The notes beneath the pieces are model-generated. The model was not told the DNA's origin. It did not search any database and saw only the letters and a program-made list of their open reading frames with translations. DNA of 64,000 nt. Origin: Corynebacterium sp. ACRQK. Lineage in GTDB: Bacteria > Actinomycetota > Actinomycetes > Mycobacteriales > Mycobacteriaceae. Within the stretch, counting starts at the first letter, position 1. Every line of letters starts with the position of its first letter. This document shows positions 19,304-33,139 of this stretch, piece after piece. The stretch lies in assembly GCF_022345965.1 (NCBI RefSeq), contig NZ_JAKRMU010000001.1, positions 434,001 to 498,000 on the forward strand, in the 5' to 3' direction. A program made the position numbers and the translations under genes.

Positions 19304-20692
19304 CTACTCGTCTCCGCGACTGCCCTCTGGCCGAGCCATTCCGGAGGCCACTGCGCCGAGGATCAGCATGATCACCGCGGGCAGCAGGGAGTCGCCGAAG
19401 GCTTGGGGGCCGACTACGCTGACGCGTGCTTGGACGACGGCGGCGATAACGGCGGCTCCGGTGACGGCGCCGAGTTGGCGGGTGGCGTTGTACATTCCAG
19501 AGCCGGCGCCGGCGAACTGGGGCGGCAGGTCGCGCAGGGTGGTGGTGGAGTTCGGGGCCCAGACGAAGGAGTTTCCGAATCCGAGGATCACGAACGCTCC
19601 GATCATCATCCATAGTGGGCGTTCGGGGCGCATGGAGAACACCAACGTGGCCACGCCGGTGGCCATTAGGCAGAACCCGAGGACGGCGAAGCGCCTAGGC
19701 TCGTGGCGGTCGACCAGCCGGCCGACGAACGGCGCCATAATTCCAGCGATGATGGCCATGGGGGTCACAACAAAGGACGCCTTCATCGGGCTGAAGAGGT
19801 GGACTTCCTGCAGGTACATCATCACTGGCACCATCATGCCGGCGACGGTAAACCCCATGGTGAAGATGGATGCGTTGCCGAATGCGAAGTGGCGGCGTGT
19901 GAACAGGGAGATCGGAACCAGCGCGCTGCCGGCGGATAGGCGGGATTGCAGCCAGACGAAGGCCACCAGCAGCGCCACGCCTCCGAGTAGCAGTGCCCAG
20001 ATCCACGGCGCCCAGCCGGCGGGGTCGCCTTCTTGGATGCCGTAGATCACCATCGTCATCGCCACCATGGAAAGCAGGATCGACGGCACGTTGATGCGTT
20101 CGTCGGTCGGCTGGAAACGTGGGACCCAGCGGGCGACCATCACCACGGACAGCACGCCGATGGGTACGTTGATGAAGAACACCCACTGCCAGGTTGTGTA
20201 TTGGGTAATGAGGCCTCCGAGCAGTGGCCCGGCGAGCGTGGATATTCCCGCCGTGGCGCCCCAGATGCCCAGTGCTGCCCCGCGCTTGTCGCGCGGGAAG
20301 ATGCGGTTGATCACGCTCATGGTCTGGGGCGTCAATAGAGATCCGCCAATACCTTGCACGGCGCGGGCGGCAATCAGTGTTTCGATGCTGCCGGCCAGTC
20401 CGCAGGCAAGTGAGGAGAGCGTGAAGATCGTCATGCCCGCGATGTAGAGGTTTTTCGGGCCGAAGCGGTCACCGAGCCGGCCGGTGACCATCAGCGGCAC
20501 GGCGAACGCCAGCAGGTAGGCGCTGGTGACCCAGAGCACCTGGCCGTAGTCGGCGTGCAGGTCGGCTTGGAACGCTGGCGTGGCGACGGCGACGATCGTT
20601 TGATCCAGCAGGATCATAAAGAAGCCGATGCACAGCGCCACAAGGGCGCGCCATGCTTGTGGCAGTGGAAGCGGCAGCGCGGGGTATTTCAC
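19304..20692 (-). CDS. MFS multidrug exporter (DHA2/EmrB-QacA type)
   Basis: A 462-residue polytopic protein. The first helix carries the family motif LDQTIVAVATP, followed by YLLAFAVPLMVTGRLGDRFG (motif A) and the long-chain drug:H+ antiporter features RAVQGIGGSLLTP and GPLLGG. I count about 12-14 hydrophobic segments; DHA2 proteins usually have 14. It begins with GTG directly after the NUDIX stop (TAAGTG), so it may be coupled to that gene. TAGACT 8 nt upstream could also start a separate transcript. Substrate unknown. Confidence 0.85.
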   Translation of the reverse strand: MKYPALPLPLPQAWRALVALCIGFFMILLDQTIVAVATPAFQADLHADYGQVLWVTSAYLLAFAVPLMVTGRLGDRFGPKNLYIAGMTIFTLSSLACGLAGSIETLIAARAVQGIGGSLLTPQTMSVINRIFPRDKRGAALGIWGATAGISTLAGPLLGGLITQYTTWQWVFFINVPIGVLSVVMVARWVPRFQPTDERINVPSILLSMVAMTMVIYGIQEGDPAGWAPWIWALLLGGVALLVAFVWLQSRLSAGSALVPISLFTRRHFAFGNASIFTMGFTVAGMMVPVMMYLQEVHLFSPMKASFVVTPMAIIAGIMAPFVGRLVDRHEPRRFAVLGFCLMATGVATLVFSMRPERPLWMMIGAFVILGFGNSFVWAPNSTTTLRDLPPQFAGAGSGMYNATRQLGAVTGAAVIAAVVQARVSVVGPQAFGDSLLPAVIMLILGAVASGMARPEGSRGDE

Positions 20693-21376
20693 TTAAAGGG
20701 AGTCTACTGCTGCCCGGATGGCGGGCAAACTGGCCTTGAACTCCGGCATCAGTGGCAGTTCTTCCAGCTGATCGATGGGCTGCCACAGTAGCTCCAGTGA
20801 TTCGGCGGTCGGGTGCAGCTCCAGATGTTCGGAGCAGGTGGCCAGGACGGTGGTGTATGTCCACTCGTTGATTTCCGGGTTTTCGTATTGCCACCAGAAT
20901 GTGCCGCCGAGTCCGAAGATTCCGTGGGCATTTAGCGATGCGTCGAGGCTGGGGTGTCGGACTGGAAAGTCCTGCAGGGCCTTGCGGGGGTCTCCGTTCC
21001 GTTCGATGATTTTTTCGATGTCGGCGAAGAGGTGCCACTCGTCGTCGCGGACGGGCAGGCGGCAGTACGCAACCTTTACGGGCACGGTGGAGGTGACGAT
21101 TTCTTGGTGCACCTTTACCGATGACGCCCCCACGCCTGTCTCTTCCCACGTTTCGCGGAGGGCGCCGTCGGTGGGTGTTTCGCCGACGTCGATGGCGCCG
21201 CCGGGCAGAGCCCAGGTGCCGCCGCGGTTGGTCCACTTGGCGCGGTGCTGCATCAGGACGTGGCGGTCGTCGGTGACGAGGAACAGTCCCGCCGCGCCGA
21301 GGACTCCCCAACGTCGGGATCCGTAGGGGTCTTCGACGAAGCCGTCGCCTGTGTAAAGTTCGGGAATTTTACCCAT
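20693..21376 (-). CDS. NUDIX hydrolase
   Basis: A 227-residue protein with a perfect Nudix box, GX5EX7REUXEEXGU, seen as GAIDVGE then RETWEETGV at about residues 60-80, preceded by a beta-strand block (LFLVTDDRHVLMQHRAKW). The unusually long C-terminal part (about 110 residues) ends in a helix. Substrate cannot be told. TATGGT ends 7 nt before the ATG at 21376, which decides this start over upstream Met and Val codons. Confidence 0.85.
   Translation of the reverse strand: MGKIPELYTGDGFVEDPYGSRRWGVLGAAGLFLVTDDRHVLMQHRAKWTNRGGTWALPGGAIDVGETPTDGALRETWEETGVGASSVKVHQEIVTSTVPVKVAYCRLPVRDDEWHLFADIEKIIERNGDPRKALQDFPVRHPSLDASLNAHGIFGLGGTFWWQYENPEINEWTYTTVLATCSEHLELHPTAESLELLWQPIDQLEELPLMPEFKASLPAIRAAVDSL
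20701..20706 (-). promoter_or_regulatory. -10 box of the MFS gene
   Basis: TAGACT ends 8 nt before the GTG at 20692, inside the NUDIX gene end. Confidence 0.4.
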
Positions 21377-21383
21377 GTCCCCC

Positions 21384-21389
21384 ACCATA
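21384..21389 (-). promoter_or_regulatory. -10 box of the NUDIX gene
   Basis: TATGGT ends 7 nt before the ATG at 21376; leaderless arrangement. Confidence 0.45.
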
Positions 21390-21553
21390 CGCGGATCCGT
21401 GGCCTCCGCCGCGGGTCGCCCGGGCCTGACCATTGCCGCACGCCGGCCACGGATGTGCTCGTCGAGGCCTCCGTCGCCGGCAGCTTTACCCGGTCGGTTT
21501 GCGGCCGTCCGCCCTGGCCGCCGACTCTGGGGCAACCAGCTATGCGCGACCGG

Positions 21554-23056
21554 CTAGGCGCGGCCGGCCTCGAATGCCGCGCCGACGCGGTATAGGCGGT
21601 CGTCGCCGTGCGCCGGGCCCATGATCTGCAGGCCGGTCGGCAGGCCGGAGTCGCTGGCGAAGCCACCGGGCACGGACATGCCGCACACGCCCGCCAGGTT
21701 CAGCGGCAGGGTGAACAGGTCGAACATGTACATTGCCAGCGGGTCGTCGGCCTTCTCGCCGAGCTTGAAGGCAGTGGACGGCGTCACGGGCGCGACGATC
21801 GCGTCGACCTGCTCGTAGGCCTTGGCGAAGTTCTGGGAAATCAGGTTGCGGACGCGCTGAGCCTGCAGGTAGTAGGCGTCGTAGTAGCCGACGGACAGGG
21901 CGTAGGTGCCCAGCATGATGCGGCGCTTGACCTCCGGGCCGAAGCCTTCGGCGCGGGTCTTGCTCATCACCTGGTCGGCGGAGCGGGTGCCGTCGTCTCC
22001 GCGGCGCTGGCCGTAGCGCATGCCGTCAAAGCGGGCCAGGTTGGAACTGACCTCACAGGGCAGGATCAGGTAGTAGGCGTTTAGTGCGTGGTCGAAGTTC
22101 GGGCAGTCGACCTCCACCAGCTCAGCTCCCTGGGACTTCAGCTGCTCCAGGTTGGCGTGGTAGGTCTCCAGCACGCCTGGCTGGAAGGCCTCGGCCCGCT
22201 CGAACTGCTTAACCACACCCAGCTTCACGCCGCTCAAGTCTCCGGAGGCACCCTGCTTCGCAGCCTCGACAACAGGCGCGACGGCGTGGGAGGAGGACGT
22301 CGAGTCGTTGGCGTCGTGCCCCGCAATAACCTCGTGCAGCAGCGCGGTATCTAGGACTGTGCGCGCCGTCGGACCGCCCTGGTCCAGCGAGGAGGCGCAG
22401 GCCACCAGGCCGTAACGGGAAACGGTGCCGTAGGTCGGCTTCACGCCGACGGTGTTGGTCAGCGCGGCGGGCTGGCGGATGGAGCCACCCGTGTCCGTGC
22501 CGATGGCCAGCGGAGCCATGCCCGCGGCCAGCGCTGCCGACGAACCACCGCCGGAGCCGCCTGGAGTCCGCTCCAGGTCGTAGGGGTTCTTCGTCGGACC
22601 GTAGGCGGAATTCTCGGTGGAGGACCCCATGGCGAACTCGTCCATGTTTGTCTTGCCCAAGACCGGGATGCCGGCGGCGCGCAGACGCATGGTGACGGTT
22701 GCGTCGTAGGGGCTCATGTAGCCCTCCAGCATCTTGGAGGCACACGTGGTCGGCGCGTCGGTGGTGGTGAAGACGTCCTTCAGGGCCAGTGGCACGCCGG
22801 CCAGCTTGCTGGTCGGCTGGTCGCCGGCGGCCAGTGCGTCGTCAACGTTGGAGGCAGCCGCCAGCGCTTCGTCGGCGCCGACGTGGAGGAATGCGTGGAT
22901 ATCGCCGTCGAGCTCACCGATGCGGTCCAGGTGGGCCTGCGTAACTTCCTGGGAGCTGATCTCGCGCGCGTGGATCTTCTCCGCCAGTTCGGCGGCGGTC
23001 CAGGTGGTGAAGTCCGAGTCGTCCCGGGAACCGACGATGTACTTGTTCTCAGCCAT
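21554..23056 (-). CDS. gatA: Asp-tRNA(Asn)/Glu-tRNA(Gln) amidotransferase subunit A
   Basis: GatA is the glutaminase subunit of GatCAB. The amidase signature is complete. The catalytic lysine is in [10 protein letters not shown], the glycine/serine-rich stretch is [17 protein letters not shown], and the nucleophilic serine is in [11 protein letters not shown]. The 500-residue length is typical. The ATG at 23056 has AGGA upstream. It follows gatC by 140 bp and is probably transcribed with it. Confidence 0.96.
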   Translation of the reverse strand: MAENKYIVGSRDDSDFTTWTAAELAEKIHAREISSQEVTQAHLDRIGELDGDIHAFLHVGADEALAAASNVDDALAAGDQPTSKLAGVPLALKDVFTTTDAPTTCASKMLEGYMSPYDATVTMRLRAAGIPVLGKTNMDEFAMGSSTENSAYGPTKNPYDLERTPGGSGGGSSAALAAGMAPLAIGTDTGGSIRQPAALTNTVGVKPTYGTVSRYGLVACASSLDQGGPTARTVLDTALLHEVIAGHDANDSTSSSHAVAPVVEAAKQGASGDLSGVKLGVVKQFERAEAFQPGVLETYHANLEQLKSQGAELVEVDCPNFDHALNAYYLILPCEVSSNLARFDGMRYGQRRGDDGTRSADQVMSKTRAEGFGPEVKRRIMLGTYALSVGYYDAYYLQAQRVRNLISQNFAKAYEQVDAIVAPVTPSTAFKLGEKADDPLAMYMFDLFTLPLNLAGVCGMSVPGGFASDSGLPTGLQIMGPAHGDDRLYRVGAAFEAGRA

Positions 23057-23196
23057 GAGTGTTCCTACAGTTCCTTTGGTTCTTTAAGTTCTTTAGTTCT
23101 AAACGTTCGTTGCTCTAGCGGTCTTTTAGCTTTTTGACGCCACCCGCCGCAACTGTGCCGCAGCCCCAGTGACGCTAGCGTTCCTGAGAGGCTGTC

Positions 23197-23502
23197 CTAG
23201 TCCGCGAGGATCTGCGGCACCTCAAAGCGCTGCTCGCTCTGCTTCGGCGCCTGATCAAGGGCCTGCTCTGCGGTGAGGCTCGGAACGACCACATCTTCAC
23301 GCATGACGGCGACATCGCCGTCAACGTTCTGAGTGGGGTGGCTCAGTGGCTCAACACCTTCGGTGTCTACCTTCCCGATCGCGGCCACGTGATCGACGAT
23401 CCCGTCGATCTGAGCTGCGTATTCATCCAATTCCTGCTCCCCCAGGTCCAGGCGGGCCAGGCGGGCCAGGTGGGCAACATCTTCGCGCGAAATCTCAGAC
23501 AT
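23197..23502 (-). CDS. gatC: Asp-tRNA(Asn)/Glu-tRNA(Gln) amidotransferase subunit C
   Basis: GatC is the small clamp subunit that stabilises GatA-GatB. The 101-residue protein has the family start EISREDVAHLARLARLDL and the conserved VEPLSHPTQ segment. The ATG at 23502 is chosen over one six codons upstream because TAGAGT ends 7 nt before it and family proteins begin here. It is divergent from the ACT-domain gene, 63 bp away. Confidence 0.93.
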   Translation of the reverse strand: MSEISREDVAHLARLARLDLGEQELDEYAAQIDGIVDHVAAIGKVDTEGVEPLSHPTQNVDGDVAVMREDVVVPSLTAEQALDQAPKQSEQRFEVPQILAD

Positions 23503-23509
23503 GGGTTCT

Positions 23510-23515
23510 ACTCTA
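23510..23515 (-). promoter_or_regulatory. -10 box of gatC
   Basis: TAGAGT ends 7 nt before the ATG at 23502; leaderless. It lies back to back with the divergent -10 at 23553. Confidence 0.5.
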
Positions 23516-23552
23516 GCCAAGGCAAGTAGCCCCCGTGGACTTCAGGTGGCGC

Positions 23553-23558
23553 TAGTAT
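23553..23558 (+). promoter_or_regulatory. -10 box of the ACT-domain gene
   Basis: TAGTAT ends 7 nt before the ATG at 23566; leaderless arrangement. Confidence 0.55.
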
Positions 23559-23565
23559 CGGTGCC

Positions 23566-24237
23566 ATGTCTTTCCTTATGCGTGTGCGTATGCCCGATAC
23601 CCCCGGCTCCCTTGGTCTGCTGGCCATGGCACTGGGAACTGTCGGCGGTGACATTCGCGGTGTGGATATTGTCGGACGCCCAGAACAGGATGAGCCCGAC
23701 TTCGTTATGGACGACATTGTCGTCTCCCTGCCGTCTGGGCATCTCCCCGACAGCCTGATCACGGCCACACAGGAGCTCGACGGTTTCTACGTCGACTCGA
23801 TTCGCCCCTTTACAGGTTCTATCGACCGACGCGGCCAGATTCAGATGCTGTCCGGGGTGGCGGAGAAGCGGCGTCACAAAGAAAAGGCGCTAGAGATCAT
23901 GATGCAGGACCTGCCGCGCTCTATGACGGCAGGCTGGGCGGTCGTGCTGGATACGTTGCCGCGGACTCACCGGGTGGCGGCTTCGCCTGCCGCGCCGGAG
24001 GACAACGGCAAGGAGCTGGCCCATCCGCCATTGGACGAGGCGCGCGTGCTGAACCCAGAGCGCGAGGATTGGATTCCCGAGAACTGGGTGGTCATGGATT
24101 CTGCACTGGCGGGCACGCCAATCGAGGGCACGAGCCTACTGCTGATCATTGGTCGTCCGGGCGGGCCGGACTTTCTGCTCAGCGAGGTTGAGCATTTGCG
24201 CCAGCTCGGAGCGATCTTCGGCGCGTTCTTCAGCTAG
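23566..24237 (+). CDS. ACT-domain protein
   Basis: A 223-residue soluble protein. Residues 1-75 form an ACT domain (MRVRMPDTPGSLGLLAMALG, GGDIRGVDIV), which usually binds an amino acid. The remaining 145 residues lack a motif I recognise and end in FLLSEVEHLRQLGAIFGAFF. Homologues sit beside gatC in other corynebacteria and mycobacteria. Function unknown; an amino-acid sensing role is a guess from the domain. Confidence 0.8.
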   Translation: MSFLMRVRMPDTPGSLGLLAMALGTVGGDIRGVDIVGRPEQDEPDFVMDDIVVSLPSGHLPDSLITATQELDGFYVDSIRPFTGSIDRRGQIQMLSGVAEKRRHKEKALEIMMQDLPRSMTAGWAVVLDTLPRTHRVAASPAAPEDNGKELAHPPLDEARVLNPEREDWIPENWVVMDSALAGTPIEGTSLLLIIGRPGGPDFLLSEVEHLRQLGAIFGAFFS

Positions 24238-24272
24238 CGCTGCACACTTCGGCGTACCACCCGCGTGCCGCG

Positions 24273-25958
24273 CTATTCGGCGCTGATGAAGAAGTCGTAG
24301 GCCGGGCTGTCCGTCACGTCCGTGGCATGATAGCCGAGCTGCTGCAGGTGCTCCTGAAATTCTGCGTCGCCGGAGACGTCCTCGAACGCCGCCAGCACGC
24401 GGCCGTGGTCCATGCCGAAGCTGCGGTAGTGGAAACCGGTGATGTCCCAGCGGGTTCCCAGGACTTCCAGGAAGTGCAGCAGGGCTCCCGGGTTTTCGGG
24501 GAATTCGAAGCTGTAGGCGGTTTCGTCGACGTGCTGGCCGGGGGTGCCGCCGATCATGTAGCGGACGTGTTCCTTGGCCACGTCGTCGTCGGACAGGTCG
24601 ACCACGCCGTAACCTGCCTCGTGGAGGTCTTCGACTATGGCCTTGCGCTCGTCCTCGCCGTTCTTGAGCTTGACACCCACAAAAATGCGGGCGGGCTTTT
24701 CCCCGTCGCGCTGGCCGACTCGGTAGCTGAATTCTGTGACGGCACGGTGGCCGAGGATTTTGCAGAACTCGAGGAAGGCTCCCTCGCGTTCGGGGATGCT
24801 CACACCGAAGATACCTTCGCCACCTTCACCAATTTCCGCGCGTTCGGAGACGTAGCGCAGGGAGTGGAAGTTCACGTTCGCGCCGGACAGGACGTGTGCC
24901 AGGGTCTCCCCTTCGATCTGGTGGTCGACGGCGTAGCGCTTCAGGCCTGCCAGGGCGACGGCGCCGGCTGGCTCGGCGATGGCGCGTGTGTCGTCGAAGA
25001 TGTCCTTGATAGCGGCGCTGATCTCGTCGGAGCTGACGGTGATGACGTCGTCGAGGTATTCGCGGCAGACTCGGAAGGTCTCACTGCCGATCTGCTTGAC
25101 GGCCACGCCTTCGGCGAAGAGGCTGACGTGGTCGAGGGCCACGGGGTGCCCGGCGGCGAGCGCGTGGGTGAGGCAGGCGGATTCCTCGGGCTCCACGCCG
25201 ATGACCTGGATGTTGGGGTCTAGTTCTTTGAGAAGCACGGAGATTCCGGCGGCCAGTCCACCGCCGCCGACCTGCACGAAGACGCGGTCCACGTCAGGGC
25301 GGGATTGGAAGATCTCCAGCCCGGCGGTGCCTTGGCCGGCGATGACGGCTTCGTCGTCGAAAGGGGCGACCCACACCATGCCCTCAACCTCGGAGAGTTC
25401 CATGGCCTTGGCCTTGGCTTCGTCGAAGTTCGCACCGTGCAGCAGCACTTCCCCGCCGAAACTGCGGACTGCGTCGATTTTGATGCTGGGCGTCACTTCC
25501 GGCATGACGATGACGGTGCGGATGCCGAGTTCCGTGCCGGAGAGCGCTACGCCCTGGGCGTGGTTGCCGGCGGAGGCGGCGACGACTCCGCGGGCGCGCT
25601 CTTCGTCCGTGAGCTGGGACATGCGGTTGAATGCGCCGCGGATCTTGAAGCTGTGCACGGGTTGCAGGTCTTCGCGTTTGACCAACACCTCGTTACAGAT
25701 ACGCTTCGACAGCGTTTCCATGTTTTCGAGTGGCGTGTTCGTGGCCACGCGGTAGACGGGGGCGGAGACGATCTTCTTCAGATACTCCGCGCCGGAGATG
25801 GCCTCCGTGCCGGAGACCGTCTCTGTACCTACGGTGGAATCAGCACCGGCGGCGGCTCCAGCTGCGGTGGCTTCCGCGCCGGCGTTTTCTTCCGTGTTTG
25901 GGGCCTGCCCTGCCGGGGCGTTCCCCCCGCTTACGGGATGTGAAGCTTCATGTGACAT
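24273..25958 (-). CDS. ilvA: threonine dehydratase (biosynthetic)
   Basis: IlvA deaminates threonine to 2-oxobutyrate, the entry to isoleucine. The PLP lysine is in VHSFKIRGAFN and the glycine-rich phosphate loop is GGGGLAAGI. Two ACT-like regulatory segments follow (from about residues 385 and 480), so this is the long, isoleucine-regulated form. Here the protein is 561 residues because of an Ala/Gly/Thr-rich N-terminal extension of about 60 residues. The ATG at 25958 is fixed by TATACT ending 7 nt upstream; the open frame above it is not similar to IlvA. The gene is unlinked to ilvBNC but in the same window. Confidence 0.94.
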   Translation of the reverse strand: MSHEASHPVSGGNAPAGQAPNTEENAGAEATAAGAAAGADSTVGTETVSGTEAISGAEYLKKIVSAPVYRVATNTPLENMETLSKRICNEVLVKREDLQPVHSFKIRGAFNRMSQLTDEERARGVVAASAGNHAQGVALSGTELGIRTVIVMPEVTPSIKIDAVRSFGGEVLLHGANFDEAKAKAMELSEVEGMVWVAPFDDEAVIAGQGTAGLEIFQSRPDVDRVFVQVGGGGLAAGISVLLKELDPNIQVIGVEPEESACLTHALAAGHPVALDHVSLFAEGVAVKQIGSETFRVCREYLDDVITVSSDEISAAIKDIFDDTRAIAEPAGAVALAGLKRYAVDHQIEGETLAHVLSGANVNFHSLRYVSERAEIGEGGEGIFGVSIPEREGAFLEFCKILGHRAVTEFSYRVGQRDGEKPARIFVGVKLKNGEDERKAIVEDLHEAGYGVVDLSDDDVAKEHVRYMIGGTPGQHVDETAYSFEFPENPGALLHFLEVLGTRWDITGFHYRSFGMDHGRVLAAFEDVSGDAEFQEHLQQLGYHATDVTDSPAYDFFISAE

Positions 25959-25965
25959 GCGCTTC

Positions 25966-25971
25966 AGTATA
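25966..25971 (-). promoter_or_regulatory. -10 box of ilvA
   Basis: TATACT ends 7 nt before the ATG at 25958; leaderless, so no attenuator can precede the gene. Confidence 0.55.
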
Positions 25972-26155
25972 GTCCTGCCGGTGATCCCCCTTACGCGGCA
26001 GTCCCCCGCTGCCGCGCCCCACCCGGGCTGCTCTTTCCCACCAACCGCCGACCGCGGTCTCCGCCGCCAGCCGGGGCACGGCCAGCGGTCGGACATGCCC
26101 AGCGCCTACTGCGCCGTGTCCGAGCCGCGCCCGCCGCGCACCCACACCCGGCAGG

Positions 26156-27802
26156 TTACCGCCCGCCGCCGGGCTGCTGCTGGCGGTAATCGTCCAGGTT
26201 TACCTGCGGGGTGGGCTGCAGGTGTGCCGTGGCCGGGTTCTTCACCGACGGGTATTTGAGGTCGACGTTGTGGTCGTCCCCGGCATCCACGTATGGATCT
26301 TCACCGTTCAGCACCCGCTTGACCTGCTCCTTGTCGATGGTGTGCGTCCATTTGCCGACCAGCAGGGTGGCCACGGCGTTGCCGGAGAAGTTGGTCAGCG
26401 CGCGAGCTTCGGACATGAAGCGGTCGATGCCGACGATGATGTCCACGCCGCCCAGCAGCTCCGGGCGGTGGGACTGCAGTCCGGCTGCCAGCGTGGCGAT
26501 GCCCGCGCCGGACACGCCCGCTGCACCCTTGGAGGCGATGATCATGAACACCAGCAGGCTGATCTGGTCGCCAAGCCCCATGTGGATGTTCATGGCGTCC
26601 GAGATGAAGATGGCGGCCATCGTCAGGTAGATCGCGGTTCCGTCCAGGTTGAAGGAGTAGCCCGTCGGCACGACGATGCCCACCGTGGACTTGTCGACAC
26701 CGATGTGCTCCATCTTGCGCATAAGGTTCGGCAGTGCCGACTCGGAGGAGCTGGTGGCGAAGATCAGTAGGTATTCGCGACCCAGGTACTTCGCCAGTTT
26801 GAAAATGTTGAAGCCCGTGAATACCCGCAGGATGAGGCCCAGGATGCCGAATACGAAGATCACACAGGTGATGTAGAAGCCGAGGATCAGCACGCCTAGC
26901 TGCAGAACTGCCTTGATGCCCGTGCCGCCGACTACGCCCGCCATGGCGCCGAAGGCGCCGATCGGGGCGAGCCACAGGATCCAGGACAGGATCTTGAATA
27001 CCAGCTTCTGCAGCGTGGCTACGAAGCTGAGGATCGGCTCGCCGGCCTTACCCATCGATTGCGTGGCGAAGCCCACCAGTAAGGCAATGAAAAGCACCTG
27101 CAGAATCTGGCCGCTGGTAAAAGCGCCGAAGAAGGTGTCCGGGACGATACCCTGGACAAAGCCCACCAGTCCTTCGGCTTGCTGTTCTTCGCCGTTGCCG
27201 AAGGTGCTGCTTCCGCCGGTGCTCAGGTTCAGGCCATCGCCTGGCTGCAGGATGTTGCCGACAACCAGGCCCACTGCGAGGGCGAAGGTGGACATCGTGA
27301 CGAAGTATCCCAGTGCCAGGCCGCCTGCTTTACCTACTGACGCCGCAGACCTCACCGAACCAATTCCCAGCACAATCGTGCAGAAGATCACCGGTGCGAT
27401 GATCATCTTGATCAGGCTGACGTAAGTGGTGCCCAGCTCTTTGAATCCCTTGGCGGTATCGGGCGCCACTAGGCCAAAGATGATGCCGGCGATCACGGCG
27501 ATAATCACGCCGATGTACAGCCAGTGAGTGTTGTCTTTCTTCTCCCTTTTAGACTCGGCGATCTGCGGAGCAGAAGCGACGGCGTATCCAGGGGCGGCCT
27601 GCTTCTCCTGGAAACTCTTCCCGGCTGAGCTCTGTCCAACTGAACTCTGCTCGGCTGGAGCCTGTCCCGCCGAGTGCTGTTCAGTGTCGTGCTGCCCACT
27701 TGTGTGTTGTGCAGCTGAGCGCCCGTCAGCTGAGTATTGCCCAGTTCCGCTGAGTTCAGCGCCATTGCGCCCTGCGCCCTGGGGATTGTTCTTATCGTCC
27801 AT
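26156..27802 (-). CDS. dctA: dicarboxylate/amino acid:cation symporter (DAACS, DctA-like)
   Basis: A 548-residue membrane carrier. The serine-rich re-entrant loop FATSSSESALPNL, the helix-7 motif GYSFNLDGTAIYLTMAAIF and the second re-entrant loop SKGAAGVSGAGI are all present, as in C4-dicarboxylate and glutamate symporters. The exact substrate is uncertain: NLDGT is more like DctA than glutamate carriers. The first 90 residues form an unusual Gln/Ser/Ala-rich cytosolic extension with imperfect SAGQ-like repeats. An AGGGA lies before the ATG. Confidence 0.85.
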   Translation of the reverse strand: MDDKNNPQGAGRNGAELSGTGQYSADGRSAAQHTSGQHDTEQHSAGQAPAEQSSVGQSSAGKSFQEKQAAPGYAVASAPQIAESKREKKDNTHWLYIGVIIAVIAGIIFGLVAPDTAKGFKELGTTYVSLIKMIIAPVIFCTIVLGIGSVRSAASVGKAGGLALGYFVTMSTFALAVGLVVGNILQPGDGLNLSTGGSSTFGNGEEQQAEGLVGFVQGIVPDTFFGAFTSGQILQVLFIALLVGFATQSMGKAGEPILSFVATLQKLVFKILSWILWLAPIGAFGAMAGVVGGTGIKAVLQLGVLILGFYITCVIFVFGILGLILRVFTGFNIFKLAKYLGREYLLIFATSSSESALPNLMRKMEHIGVDKSTVGIVVPTGYSFNLDGTAIYLTMAAIFISDAMNIHMGLGDQISLLVFMIIASKGAAGVSGAGIATLAAGLQSHRPELLGGVDIIVGIDRFMSEARALTNFSGNAVATLLVGKWTHTIDKEQVKRVLNGEDPYVDAGDDHNVDLKYPSVKNPATAHLQPTPQVNLDDYRQQQPGGGR

Positions 27803-28069
27803 GATCCCTAGTGCCCCATTTCGGTGTATTCAGATGTTTTCTGTATTCAGCTGTCTTCTTCAGGCGTTTACCTTCTTGAAGCGTCTGCCTTCTTGAAGCG
27901 TTGGCTCCCATCCCCTGCCGCGACAGTGACTTCCCTTCGGGCTCGGCTGGAGCCGAGTGGGCGTCAATAAGAACGTCGATACGAAACAGGGGGAAGAACC
28001 ACAACACCTTTATTGTGCTCCTAGGGGGAGATAAGAAACAAATGGGCGCTGCGATAGGCTTTCGTCAGA
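27803..28069. other. intergenic region upstream of the DctA-like gene
   Basis: It contains a doubled CCTTCTTGAAGCGT word, a CTCGGCT/AGCCGAG inverted repeat around 27940-27957, and one copy of the dispersed motif (27960-27966, minus orientation). I see no gene and no clear terminator. Confidence 0.3.
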
Positions 28070-28744
28070 CTACTCAGCGAGAGGCCAAGCGGTGTTGACC
28101 TGCACTTCTTTACCCTTCTTCTGGAACCACTCTTGCAGCCCCTTTTGGGACTCGTAGAACCATGTGGCCTGGGAAAGCATCAGTTCATCCGCTGGCATCT
28201 GCGTTAGCTCGGGATACTTGCGCGCCAGCATCCACGCCACACGGGCGGCGGCCACCGCATCCGCCGTCGCCTCGTGGGCATTGTCCAAATTCACGCCATA
28301 GTGCTGGCACACGCTTTCCAGGGTGCGCTTACCCTTGCGGTACTGATCCTTTGCCCTATCAACCACATAGGGATCGAATACCGGGCCGTCGACAGTGAAG
28401 CTGGGCTCCAAGGCACGCAGAACGCTGAGGTCATAGGCGGCGTTGTAGACGATCAGCGTGGCACCGGAGCGCCATGCCTCGCGGATGCCCTCGATGGTTT
28501 TTGTCAGCACTTCGCCGTGATCCTGGCCGTGCTCGCGGGCGTACTCGGTAGTGATGCCGTGGACGTCGGAAGCCTGCTGGGGAATCTCCACGCCGGGATC
28601 GGCGAGCATCTCAATGTCGTTTCGCTCGCGCCCCTTGATGGTCACGAGTGCGCTGGTGACGATACGAGCGGTCTTTGGGTCTACTCCAGTGGTTTCCAGG
28701 TCGAAGCTCAGCATGTGTGCCGGGTCAAAATGCGGTGCAGTCAT
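28070..28744 (-). CDS. DEDDh 3'-5' exonuclease (DNA polymerase III epsilon-like)
   Basis: A 224-residue exonuclease domain protein. The acidic motifs are complete: FDLETTG (motif I), YNAAYDLSVL (motif II) and HEATADAVAA (motif III, DEDDh type). It is a stand-alone nuclease rather than a polymerase subunit, and could act in proofreading, repair or RNA turnover. The ATG at 28744 is supported by TAAAGT ending 7 nt before it; an alternative Met lies 10 codons upstream. Confidence 0.85.
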   Translation of the reverse strand: MTAPHFDPAHMLSFDLETTGVDPKTARIVTSALVTIKGRERNDIEMLADPGVEIPQQASDVHGITTEYAREHGQDHGEVLTKTIEGIREAWRSGATLIVYNAAYDLSVLRALEPSFTVDGPVFDPYVVDRAKDQYRKGKRTLESVCQHYGVNLDNAHEATADAVAAARVAWMLARKYPELTQMPADELMLSQATWFYESQKGLQEWFQKKGKEVQVNTAWPLAE

Positions 28745-28751
28745 AGTGACC

Positions 28752-28757
28752 ACTTTA
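28752..28757 (-). promoter_or_regulatory. -10 box of the exonuclease gene
   Basis: TAAAGT ends 7 nt before the ATG at 28744. Confidence 0.45.
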
Positions 28758-28956
28758 TAGGCGCCACCGGACACCCCCGTTATCGTTCAAAACAGTACGT
28801 TCTTCATGCGGGTCAGAGCTTCTTTTCCTAGTATTTTCTTCACAACAAAATTCTTTTACCGGGAACTTTTTCCGCGCTGGGAACATTATGCGCCCGCGTT
28901 GCGTCCCACCCTCGTAAAACAAAACTTCGCAGTAATTAGAAAGGCGCTGATCCCCC

Positions 28957-33076
<4,120 letters not shown>

Positions 33077-33139
33077 ACACAGAGTTCTTGTGCAGGCCAC
33101 GAACAACACAGACCGAACAGATGCGAAAGGTAGAAGCGA

